Positions 1-7,118 of a DNA stretch of 49,392 bases are shown here, one piece after another. The notes below the pieces were generated by a model, which was not told where the DNA came from, searched no databases, and worked only from the letters and a program-made list of their open reading frames with translations. The stretch spans positions 1 to 49,392 of the forward strand of contig CAZEAN010000037.1 of the NCBI GenBank assembly GCA_964510225.1, written 5' to 3'. Origin of the DNA: CAZEAN01 sp964510225. GTDB lineage: Bacteria; Planctomycetota; Planctomycetia; Isosphaerales; Isosphaeraceae. The position numbers and the translations under genes are program-made. Each line of letters starts with the position of its first letter. Positions within the stretch are counted from its first letter, which is position 1.

Positions 1-274
1 GTTGCGCTAAGAGATCGGCACGACGCGCAAGACCCCCGGTCTGCCCCTCTGTACAGCCACACGGTTCGAGGTAGCCAAGCTGTTGACCTGTAATGAAGAG
101 CGTCGCAATCGGGTCGGGGAGATCTTCCGCGACTTGGGAATCTGAGGATGTGGTGCTCACCTCTATCGGGCCATCCGCAGTTTTGTTTCCAGCACCACAG
201 CCGACGTAAGTCATGATGGCAAATGACAATCCAACGCAAACAATTGCTCGCCACCCGGTACGATTCTCCGTCAT
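1..274 (-). CDS. CGC-motif lipoprotein, N-terminal fragment (UshA/5'-nucleotidase-like, partial)
   Basis: Only the first 91 codons are in the window; the gene runs off the left edge. The ATG at 274 has a GGAG 6 bases upstream. The protein begins with a hydrophobic segment (about residues 10-24) ending in YVGC, so Cys26 is a probable lipidation site, followed by a Ser/Thr/Asp-rich linker. Around residues 66-85 it reads LGYLEPCGCTEGQTGGLARR, with Cys72 and Cys74. This is a motif I associate with planctomycete periplasmic proteins annotated as 5'-nucleotidase/UshA-like metallophosphoesterases. The catalytic domain would lie beyond the edge, so function is inferred. It follows the DUF1573 gene on the same strand with a 113-base gap, and a shared transcript is likely. 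Confidence 0.7.
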   Translation of the reverse strand, partial: MTENRTGWRAIVCVGLSFAIMTYVGCGAGNKTADGPIEVSTTSSDSQVAEDLPDPIATLFITGQQLGYLEPCGCTEGQTGGLARRADLLAQ

Positions 275-387
275 CGTCGCTCCGACGTTTCGATTTCGTT
301 GAAGGATCGACCTTAGAAACGGCGGACGAAAAGTGCGATTGCTCAAGCGAGAATTCATCCGCCGACGAAAACCCAATTGTATGAGAG

Positions 388-1575
388 TTAGTTGTTCTTG
401 ATCGTGATTTGGATCGGGAGTTCAAGAGCTTCGGCGTTGGGATGGTCGCTCTTGACGACGAGGTCGCCGGAGAATCGACCACTCGGCGCATCGGGCCGAA
501 CTTGGACCTCAAGTCGATACTGGCGGGTCGTTTCAGGTACACGTTCGGGCTGTTCAAGCGGTGTGACTTGGTAGTCGATCACTGATTCCAGGTTGTCGGG
601 AACCTCAATCTCGAAGTTAGTCGGCTCAGCGCGGTTACGAACCGTAAACGTTACTTTTTTCGTCACGGGAGTGCCTTGTGAGACGGGCCGGACAAAGACC
701 GAACGCGGCTGAGTTGAGATCGGTCCAATCAAACGTCCCAAGACATCGACGTCAATCCTCGGCATCACAGGATGGTCGGTGTTGAGGAAGATCCGACCGT
801 TGAAATCGCCTAACGGCATTCCGGGCTCAATTGTGAGATCAAGGATGTAGGCTTGCTTCACTTCAATCGGTTCGGCGTCTGGATTCGAGGTCTTCGCAAG
901 ATTACCGTTCAATTCTGACATCTCTTCGTCGGTCATCGGTCGGATGCGTGCCTTGAGATGTTCTGCGTCCGAAGTCTTCGGTGGTTCGATGGTTAGGTCA
1001 GGCTTACTGAGTGAATAGATCGTAATGGGGACATCACGAGGCTCGTCGTTGGTAACCTCAGAGAGCTGGACCGGGTTCGGATAGACCACCACCGGCTGGA
1101 AGACGAGCCCTTCCACACCGAATTGAATTGAGGGTTGTTCAGGATCGTTGCTAACGAACTCGGCATGCGTGTGATAGTGAGGACCTCGGTCCCGGGTTTC
1201 CCAAGTTAAGTACAGAGAAGCCTCTTCGCCGGGTTCGATCACATGGCCGCTCCCCTTCGGAAGGTCTTGGCTTCCCTCGCCGAATCGAACGTGTGTGCAG
1301 GTACATGGGGCATCGGTGAAGGTCAACTGTAGTGGCCCTTCGCCGTCGTTCTGAATCAGCCACGAGGTCGTCGCTTCGTCGAACTGGGACATCTCCTTGA
1401 AGTTGTGGATCGGATCACGATCAATCACCATCTTCGGCGCGGAGCCAGTCGCTACAAGGGTCGGGTCAGTAGCAACTTGCGATTCCATCATGTCGGACGG
1501 CATACGTTGCATAACGAGGGCGGCGGTTGCGGTTCCACCAACGACAATCAAGCCAAGAATGACCCATCGAATCAT
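388..1575 (-). CDS. Membrane-anchored DUF1573 domain protein
   Basis: The protein has 395 residues. A longer reading to 1689 is open, but the ATG at 1575 has GAGGAG about 6 bases upstream and gives an N-terminal membrane segment (residues 2-22), so this start is preferred. After a short linker comes a beta-rich DUF1573-type domain with Cys91-Thr-Cys93 (family members usually carry a CGCT-like motif). Two further Ig/ASH-like beta repeats follow, each with a GxFxGxxxxxxDHP-type strand near residues 270-300 and near the C terminus. The protein most likely sits outside the cytoplasmic membrane. The known family role is poorly defined. The next gene on the strand encodes a lipoprotein with its own CGC motif, so the pair probably acts together. 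I see no catalytic motif. Confidence 0.85.
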   Translation of the reverse strand: MIRWVILGLIVVGGTATAALVMQRMPSDMMESQVATDPTLVATGSAPKMVIDRDPIHNFKEMSQFDEATTSWLIQNDGEGPLQLTFTDAPCTCTHVRFGEGSQDLPKGSGHVIEPGEEASLYLTWETRDRGPHYHTHAEFVSNDPEQPSIQFGVEGLVFQPVVVYPNPVQLSEVTNDEPRDVPITIYSLSKPDLTIEPPKTSDAEHLKARIRPMTDEEMSELNGNLAKTSNPDAEPIEVKQAYILDLTIEPGMPLGDFNGRIFLNTDHPVMPRIDVDVLGRLIGPISTQPRSVFVRPVSQGTPVTKKVTFTVRNRAEPTNFEIEVPDNLESVIDYQVTPLEQPERVPETTRQYRLEVQVRPDAPSGRFSGDLVVKSDHPNAEALELPIQITIKNN

Positions 1576-2109
1576 GTTTTGGTTCTCCTCAAATCGGACG
1601 ATCCAACCTTGAGCGATCGATAAGGACAGTGTGGGTTGAGCACTGATTGTTACTCTTACGCAATCGGGGCTCAGGGAGATCGATCTCAATCAGGCATTAT
1701 CCCTAGAATAGGCACAAAAGCGAGATGGTTGCGAACTTCGATACTGTCGGCTGAGTCTCTGAGGTCGGAAGAACGATCTACCGAGCTGAAGGTAGCAGCC
1801 AGACTCGACCTCTCCAACGTCGAGTAGGTCCAGGAAGCAGCACGACTTCAAATCTGTAGCAAGACCAATTGACACAATTCTCATGACTTTGATAGACAAG
1901 AGGATGCCTCGGTAGCGATTGTTGCAGAGGTCATTACGGGGGTGCCTCCTCGTACGGTGGAAGCGTCGCATTGCATCAGGCTGCAGCCAAGCCAGTGTTG
2001 ACGAGTTCTTCCGTCTGTTACAGGCATCCATTCCTTAGGAATTGATGTCTTCTTGGTTCTTCAGTCCGTGTGCGATCGGTGGAGCGCCTGTGAGCCACAG
2101 GCGACTGTT
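1576..2109. other. 534-base intergenic stretch between divergent genes
   Basis: It separates the minus-strand DUF1573 gene from the plus-strand RRM gene. Open frames here lack recognisable protein features. A TTGACA at 1869-1874 is followed after 16 bases by a poor -10 (GATAGA, 1891-1896). If used, it would give the RRM mRNA a leader of roughly 200 bases, but the -10 matches consensus at only 3 of 6 positions. The last 32 bases contain the hairpin listed separately. I see nothing else. Confidence 0.5.
2078..2109 (+). promoter_or_regulatory. Shine-Dalgarno / hairpin / start-codon element of the RRM gene
   Basis: GGTGGAG (2078-2084) is followed directly by CGCCTGTG (2085-2092), loop AGC (2093-2095) and CACAGGCG (2096-2103), a perfect 8-bp stem. 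Six bases then lead to the ATG at 2110. Read linearly the Shine-Dalgarno is 25 bases from the ATG, too far. With the stem folded, the effective spacing is about 6. This suggests the folded hairpin is needed for initiation, as known for phage T4 gene 38, or that it is a binding site for autoregulation. Confidence 0.6.
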
Positions 2110-2478
2110 ATGGCGAAGCGACTGTATGTCGGAAACCTTGCTTATTCGGTTACCGACCCTGATCTCCTGCAATTGTTTGAACAATACGGCGCAGTGGCAT
2201 CGGCCCAGGTCCTGAAAGACCGTGAAACAAATCGAAGTCGTGGTTTCGGCTTCGTAGAGATGGACAACGACGATGAGGCCGATCAAGCGATCCAGCAGCT
2301 TGATGGTCAAGACCATAATGGTCGTCGTCTCACAGTCAATGAAGCCCGACCCCGGACCTCTGGTGGCGGGGGCGGTGGTGGAGGTCGTGGTGGTTTTGGC
2401 GGTGGCGGCGGTTACGGCGATGGCGGTGGTCGCGGCGGCTACGGTGGTGGCCGTGGTGGATATGATGACCGTTACTGA
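2110..2478 (+). CDS. Glycine-rich RRM RNA-binding protein
   Basis: The protein has 122 residues. It carries one RRM domain, with RNP2 at residues 5-10 (LYVGNL) and RNP1 at 44-51 (RGFGFVEM), then a Gly-rich tail from about residue 84 with GGFGG, GGYGG and RGGYDD repeats. The architecture matches the cyanobacterial/planctomycete Rbp family, which binds single-stranded RNA and is often cold-induced or acts as an RNA chaperone (family knowledge). The ATG at 2110 is chosen because MAKRLYVGNL is the standard family N terminus. The upstream hairpin controls or permits this start. Monocistronic: an inverted repeat lies about 100 bases downstream and the next gene starts 237 bases on. Confidence 0.93.
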   Translation: MAKRLYVGNLAYSVTDPDLLQLFEQYGAVASAQVLKDRETNRSRGFGFVEMDNDDEADQAIQQLDGQDHNGRRLTVNEARPRTSGGGGGGGGRGGFGGGGGYGDGGGRGGYGGGRGGYDDRY

Positions 2479-2581
2479 GCGGAGAAATTTGGCTTGGTTG
2501 CGTTCTTAGCGGTTCAAGCCTTGCTCTCTGTCTCCACTCCGCATGACCATTACATTGTCAAGGCGGATCAAGCTGTGACTT

Positions 2582-2617
2582 CCCGGCCTTCCTGAACGTG
2601 GTTCCTCCGAGGCCGGG
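2582..2617 (+). terminator. Inverted repeat after the RRM gene (possible terminator)
   Basis: CCCGGCCT (2582-2589) pairs with AGGCCGGG (2610-2617) across a 20-base loop. It is GC-rich and lies between two co-directional genes, but no T-tract follows, so factor-independent termination is doubtful. Confidence 0.35.
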
Positions 2618-2715
2618 TAGAGACACTCAGGGAATCGATTGACCGACCTGAACTAAACCCAAGCAAGTTAAGATCAGTCCGCCTTTTAAGTTCACCCGCT
2701 TGATTATTCAAACTG

Positions 2716-2994
2716 ATGACAGTCAATCCTTCGAGCTCAGAAACCTCCGACGGTCGGCTTCAAGAAATCCGAGAACGAATCGAGATCGTCCTTGATCGTG
2801 AAGTCCGTCCCGAACTACAGGAAGATGGGGGCGGGATTGAGGTTGTCGGAATTGATCGAGACTGCATCGTCCAGATTAGACTCGCGGGGGTCTGCCAAGG
2901 CTGCTCACCCGCAGCGATCTCACTCGCGATGCAAATTGAAGCAACGGTGAAAGCCGAGGTTCCTGAGGTCCGGTTCTTTGAGCCAGTCCCATAA
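2716..2994 (+). CDS. NifU C-terminal domain (Nfu-type) Fe-S scaffold/carrier
   Basis: The protein has 92 residues and is essentially one Nfu domain. It has REVRPELQEDGGGIEVV in the first half and the cluster-binding CQGC (Cys60, Cys63) followed by SPAAISLAMQIE, as in NifU C-terminal and NfuA/NFU1 domains. In the family a 4Fe-4S cluster is held between two subunits and passed to client apoproteins. Its stop codon is 3 bases before the GTG start of hemW, whose product is a radical SAM protein needing a 4Fe-4S cluster. A carrier/client link is therefore reasonable but inferred. The N-terminal 14 residues are polar and probably disordered. Confidence 0.93.
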   Translation: MTVNPSSSETSDGRLQEIRERIEIVLDREVRPELQEDGGGIEVVGIDRDCIVQIRLAGVCQGCSPAAISLAMQIEATVKAEVPEVRFFEPVP

Positions 2995-2997
2995 CGG

Positions 2998-4170
2998 GTG
3001 TCTACGACTACCTTGACCAACCCTCTGCCGGCTCTTGATGCCGAACCTCGGGCACTCTACTTACACATTCCATTCTGCGCGCACAAGTGTGGCTATTGCG
3101 ATTTTGCCTCCCTTGCGAACGCCGATGATCTCACTGAACGGTATCTCGCTGCGCTCGATCTCGAAATCGAGATGAGTCTCGGTACAAGTCGACCTCAGGT
3201 CGAAACGATCTTCATTGGTGGTGGAACTCCGACACGATTGACTCCCGAACAGCTCCGACGCCTCTTGCAGTCCGTCAACGAGCGCTTCGAAATCAATCCC
3301 GACGCCGAATGGACCGTTGAAGCAAATCCCGGAACGCTTGATGAGGCCAAGGTAGAAGCTCTGACGGAGAACGGTGTCAATCGCGTCAGTCTTGGTGCGC
3401 AGTCGTTCCAACCACCGGTCCTGAAAGCGTTAGAACGCGATCATGATCCCGCCGAGATACCTCGCGCGGTCGCGTTGATCCGTCCTTTCTTCCGATCTTG
3501 GTCGCTCGACCTCATCTTTGGGGCTCCAGGTTCGACCCTCACCCAGTGGCGACGCGACCTTGAGCATGCCCTCGAACTCGAACCCCCTCATCTCTCCTGC
3601 TACGGCTTGGTTTACGAAAAAGGGACCTCGCTCTGGAAGCAGTGGCACGAGGGAAAAGTTCGAGCGGTTGATCAAGAAGTAGAGCGGTCGATGTACGAAC
3701 TAACCATCGATCGACTGCATGATGCAGGATTGCGTCAGTACGAAATATCGAATTTCGCGAATGATGGGCACGAATCGATACACAACAGCATTTATTGGAT
3801 CAATGCACCTTATTTTGGGTTTGGGCTTGGAGCAACGCGATACTTCAGAGGACGCCGGGAGTCAAATACCCGAGATTTGATGGCTTACCTCCGTCGGATC
3901 GAATCCGGAGAATCGGCAATCGGCCCGACCGAATCACTTGAACCCGAGGCTCGTGCCCGTGAGACTGCAATCTTGATGCTCCGACGAACCCGCCTTGGGA
4001 TCCAACGCGACGACTTCCTGCAACGGACCGGATTCGAAATTGAGGCTCTCGGGGGTGAAACCATCCGCCAGTCGGTCGCGAAAGGATGGCTCGTTGATGA
4101 CGGAAGCCGGATCCGATTCACCCGAGAAGGTCTCTTCTTCGCGGACACGATCATGGCCGATTTGGTTTAA
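2998..4170 (+). CDS. hemW: HemW-like radical SAM protein (coproporphyrinogen III oxidase-like)
   Basis: The protein has 390 residues with a GTG start at 2998, 3 bases after the nfu stop, so translation is probably coupled. The radical SAM motif CAHKCGYC (Cys27, Cys31, Cys34) follows LYLHIPF, and the SAM-binding GGGTPT is at residues 74-79. The HemW family signature SLGAQSF and a C-terminal HemW domain with winged-helix character follow. HemW is a haem chaperone that transfers haem to respiratory proteins. It differs from true HemN in lacking the extra cysteine of the CxxxCxxCxC motif (here Phe after the third Cys plus one), which supports HemW over HemN. Cytoplasmic or peripheral membrane. 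Confidence 0.9.
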   Translation: MSTTTLTNPLPALDAEPRALYLHIPFCAHKCGYCDFASLANADDLTERYLAALDLEIEMSLGTSRPQVETIFIGGGTPTRLTPEQLRRLLQSVNERFEINPDAEWTVEANPGTLDEAKVEALTENGVNRVSLGAQSFQPPVLKALERDHDPAEIPRAVALIRPFFRSWSLDLIFGAPGSTLTQWRRDLEHALELEPPHLSCYGLVYEKGTSLWKQWHEGKVRAVDQEVERSMYELTIDRLHDAGLRQYEISNFANDGHESIHNSIYWINAPYFGFGLGATRYFRGRRESNTRDLMAYLRRIESGESAIGPTESLEPEARARETAILMLRRTRLGIQRDDFLQRTGFEIEALGGETIRQSVAKGWLVDDGSRIRFTREGLFFADTIMADLV

Positions 4171-4213
4171 TAACCGAAAGTGATCGCAACGAACTCTCTG
4201 CCTTGAGTCGCTG

Positions 4214-5473
4214 ATGTTGACCGGAAATCTGGTTCGGACCCGTATGTCGAAGGGGAAGGTCATCCCCCTTTATCTTGAACGGACCGACACCTATTGGCTT
4301 GAGGTCGCTGAGAGCCTCAGGTTGGTCTTCCGCGAAGGGGTCAACATGACCCGTGGCGAGATCGCCACCGAAATCGAGGCGGTGGTCGGCAAGGGGATGC
4401 AGTCGATCGTTCACCAAGGTCTCGCGAAGATCTTGGAAGATCGGGCGGAGTTTGAAGTCGTCGCGGCGGTCCCACCTGAGCAGCTCCGAGAAGCCGTCTT
4501 CACCGCGGCCGCAGCGGAGCGGAAGCGGCTCGCCGAATCGGGCCGGCCTGGACTCCGGACGCCGTTCAACCGGGATGAGGTCCTTAGAACGGTTGCTCAA
4601 GAGTTCGAGATCCCCGTGGAACAAATCACATCGAGCCTCTTTGCTGATCTTAAGGATGAGAATCGCTTACTTTCCTTCGACGATTTAAGCGCTCAAGCGT
4701 TGCTCGATCGTTATAACGTGGGGTTAGCGCAGGCCGTCCTGCTCCGTTCTGTCCGGATGGAAGCTGTGGTGATTGGGGAACAACCCTCACGCTATCGCCA
4801 GCTTTTTCGGTACCTCAAGTTTCACCGACTCCTCTACAGCGTTCATGGGTCGATGAAGACGGGTTACACGCTGGGGATTGATGGCCCGTTGAGCCTCTTT
4901 TCCGCAACGAATAAGTATGGCCTCCAGATGGCACACTTCCTACCTGCCGTCTTGTTTTGCAAAAACTACCGGATTGATGCCGAACTTCGTTGGGGAAAAA
5001 AGCGGGATCCCCGACAATTTAGTATCCGCCCTACCGATGGGTTGGTCTCGCATTATCGAGACACTGGCCATTATGTCCCCACCGAGATCAAAGCGTTCGT
5101 GGAGCGCTTCCGGGATCTTGCGAACGACTGGGAGATTGATGAATCGACAGACCTGATCCCGCTCGGCAACGAAGGGGTCTGGGTCCCCGACTACTGCTTT
5201 CGACACCAACCGACTGGTACCGATGTACTCGTCGAAGTCCTTGGTTTCTGGAAGAGATCGGCTCTAGAGCGGCTCCTCCGACTCTTACCTGAATATGGCC
5301 CCCCCCGGTTTCTCCTCGCAATCTCGGATTCGATGAAGGTCGATGAAGGGAAGACTGAGAATCTACCGGGGCCAATCCATCGATTCAAAGATATCCCAAA
5401 CGCGAAAGAAATCCTCAAACTCTTGAATCAATTCGTGCCATCCCACGAGCAAAAAGACTTACTTGACATCTAG
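4214..5473 (+). CDS. DUF790 / Bax1-like nuclease
   Basis: The protein has 419 residues. The N terminus, MLTGNLVRTRMSKGKVIPLY, resembles the DUF790 family, whose characterised member is archaeal Bax1, a nuclease that binds the XPB helicase. A helical N-terminal half is followed by a C-terminal RecB/PD-(D/E)xK-like segment. Candidate metal-binding residues are Glu291 (EIKAF), Asp326 in VWVPDY and Glu341 in VLVEVLGFW. In archaea the gene sits beside xpb; here the neighbours are hemW (43 bases upstream) and KDPG aldolase, and no helicase is in the window. The ATG at 4214 gives the usual family N terminus. Role in DNA repair is inferred from the family; the catalytic residue assignment is mine. 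Confidence 0.82.
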   Translation: MLTGNLVRTRMSKGKVIPLYLERTDTYWLEVAESLRLVFREGVNMTRGEIATEIEAVVGKGMQSIVHQGLAKILEDRAEFEVVAAVPPEQLREAVFTAAAAERKRLAESGRPGLRTPFNRDEVLRTVAQEFEIPVEQITSSLFADLKDENRLLSFDDLSAQALLDRYNVGLAQAVLLRSVRMEAVVIGEQPSRYRQLFRYLKFHRLLYSVHGSMKTGYTLGIDGPLSLFSATNKYGLQMAHFLPAVLFCKNYRIDAELRWGKKRDPRQFSIRPTDGLVSHYRDTGHYVPTEIKAFVERFRDLANDWEIDESTDLIPLGNEGVWVPDYCFRHQPTGTDVLVEVLGFWKRSALERLLRLLPEYGPPRFLLAISDSMKVDEGKTENLPGPIHRFKDIPNAKEILKLLNQFVPSHEQKDLLDI

Positions 5474-5530
5474 TCAGCGATCGTCGCGCAGAACCATCAA
5501 CTCGCTGAAGCAACTCCGGAGCCTCCACGA

Positions 5531-6190
5531 ATGAACAAAGAAGCCGTTCTGAGTCGTTTGGTCGACACGGGGATCATCGCCGTGATCCGCGCTGACTCTG
5601 GCGAGACGTTAACCCGGATCGTCGACGCCCTCGCCAAGGGTGGCGTGATTGCCGCCGAAATTACGTTCACGGTACCCGGGGCGGTTGAAGTAATCCGAGC
5701 CGTCCGTCAGGCCTTGGGTGATCGAGTGATCCTCGGTGCTGGGACTGTCCTTGATCCCGAAACCGCACGTGTCGCGTTGCTTGCCGGAGCCGATTTCATT
5801 GTCGGTCCGGCGGTCAACCTTGAGGTGATCCAACTCTGCCGACGTTACGATAAGGCCGTGATGCCTGGCGCCTTTACACCGACAGAGATTCTCAATGCCT
5901 GGGAAGCTGGAGCCGACATCGTCAAGGTTTTCCCGGCTGAGGTCGGTGGGCCACCGTACTTCAAAGCGATCCGAGGTCCCCTGCCCCAGGTCAAGCTGAT
6001 GCCGACGGGCGGGGTCACACTTGAGACGGCCAGTGCGTTCCTCAAGGCGGGCGCAGTCTGCCTTGGCGTAGGCTCAGCCTTGGTCGAGCCCAACGCGGTG
6101 AAGAATGGCGACACCGATCGCCTTCAAGAACTCGCGGCTCAATATGTTTCGATTGTTCAACAAACCAGGCTTGAGATGCAAAAGAGTTGA
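5531..6190 (+). CDS. eda: KDPG/KHG aldolase (Eda-type)
   Basis: The protein has 219 residues, close to the usual 205-215. It is a class I TIM-barrel aldolase that cleaves 2-keto-3-deoxy-6-phosphogluconate to pyruvate and glyceraldehyde-3-phosphate (Entner-Doudoroff). The Schiff-base lysine is Lys132 in DIVKVFPAE. The general acid/base Glu43 sits in AEITF and the phosphate-binding GGV in LMPTGGVTLETA (158-166). The position of the E. coli Arg49 is not arginine here, so substrate preference could include other 2-keto-3-deoxy sugar acids (KDPGal-like). The stop codon overlaps the TTG start of the next gene by 4 bases. No edd gene is visible. Confidence 0.92.
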   Translation: MNKEAVLSRLVDTGIIAVIRADSGETLTRIVDALAKGGVIAAEITFTVPGAVEVIRAVRQALGDRVILGAGTVLDPETARVALLAGADFIVGPAVNLEVIQLCRRYDKAVMPGAFTPTEILNAWEAGADIVKVFPAEVGGPPYFKAIRGPLPQVKLMPTGGVTLETASAFLKAGAVCLGVGSALVEPNAVKNGDTDRLQELAAQYVSIVQQTRLEMQKS

Positions 6191-7032
6191 ACATTTCCGA
6201 ACGAATCGATCAATTGAGAGATCGACTCAGTCAAGACAAGCTCATGCTTCTTGATGCCGCGATGGGAACTCGGCTGATCGATCGTGGGCTCGATCTTAAG
6301 CATGAAGACCCCTGCTGCTGGAACCTCGATCACCCCGCGGTCGTTGCGGAAATCCATCGTCTCGATTGTGCAGCGGGCGTCGATGCGGTCACGACCAATA
6401 CCTTCGGCGCAAATCGATGTTGGCTAAAGCGTTACGGTCGAGACGACGACACCAAGGCCTTGAATCAAGCGGGAGCCGAATTGGCTCGCGAAGCGATCGG
6501 TCCCTCGGGGATCGTCATCGGATCGATTGGCCCAACCGCCGACCCTGCCACGACCGCAGAGCAAGGACTGATCCTTCAGGAGGCCGGGGTCGATGCGCTG
6601 ATGCTCGAGACTCTCTCGGTCTCGGATCATTCTCTCCCGGAACGGGTCGATCGACTCCAACGCCCTCCCTTCCAACTTCCGCTCATTCTTTCCTTCGCGA
6701 TTGTCAAAGCTAAAGAACCATTGCCCCGCCGTCGGGTCTGTAGTGATCGGATCGTCGCCGTCGGGTGGAACTGTCTTGATCCTCAAAGGATCGTAACACT
6801 TCCCTACTTGATCACTCCTTACCCCAATTCGGTTCTGATCTTGCAGCCGTCGGGTCCTTGGACAGGAAGCGAAGCACCATTTGAGTTCAACCCTACGCCC
6901 GAGTTGATTCAAAGCTTGAGGAACTCTGGCGTCCAGATGCTCGGCGGTTGCTGCGGTACCTCAGATCGTGAGATCAGATTGCTCCGTGATGCGATCAATC
7001 GTGCGGAATTCGGGAGGGCAAAGTCGGACTAG
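6187..7032 (+). CDS. Homocysteine S-methyltransferase family protein
   Basis: The protein has 281 residues with a TTG start at 6187 inside the TTGA that ends the aldolase gene, suggesting translational coupling. The TIM barrel opens with LLDAAMGTRL and TTNTFGANR. All three zinc/thiolate ligands expected for the family are present: Cys196 (GWNC) and Cys255-Cys256 (GGCCGT). The family moves a methyl group to homocysteine from S-methylmethionine, betaine or methylcobalamin. There is no cobalamin or folate domain, so the donor is unknown. It is slightly short for the family (usually near 300), mainly in the loop after residue 145. Pairing with an aldolase is unusual and the metabolic link is unclear. 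Confidence 0.85.
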   Translation: MNISERIDQLRDRLSQDKLMLLDAAMGTRLIDRGLDLKHEDPCCWNLDHPAVVAEIHRLDCAAGVDAVTTNTFGANRCWLKRYGRDDDTKALNQAGAELAREAIGPSGIVIGSIGPTADPATTAEQGLILQEAGVDALMLETLSVSDHSLPERVDRLQRPPFQLPLILSFAIVKAKEPLPRRRVCSDRIVAVGWNCLDPQRIVTLPYLITPYPNSVLILQPSGPWTGSEAPFEFNPTPELIQSLRNSGVQMLGGCCGTSDREIRLLRDAINRAEFGRAKSD

Positions 7033-7037
7033 TCCGA
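7024..7037. repeat. 14-bp perfect palindrome over a stop codon
   Basis: TCGGACTAGTCCGA spans the TAG stop (7030-7032) of the methyltransferase gene. It has no loop, so it cannot form an RNA hairpin as a simple stem. It may be a protein site or chance. Confidence 0.4.
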
Positions 7038-7118
7038 GACCGTGATACCTGGTACAGGGAGAGTTCGAACCCGATTAATAAGCTGAGTACCGGAAGACAG
7101 CGCAGGGAGGCGGGCACG

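Noticed and set aside
1690..2031. 113-codon minus-strand frame upstream of DUF1573
   Set aside because: No family features, no supported start, and it lies in a probable leader/promoter region.
2341..2478. GGC/GGT-rich tract that could be called a DNA repeat
   Set aside because: It encodes the glycine-rich tail of the RRM protein in frame, so it is coding low complexity rather than a repeat element.
7058..7078. tRNA T-loop-like string GAGTTCGAACCC
   Set aside because: No matching acceptor, D or anticodon stems could be drawn around it.
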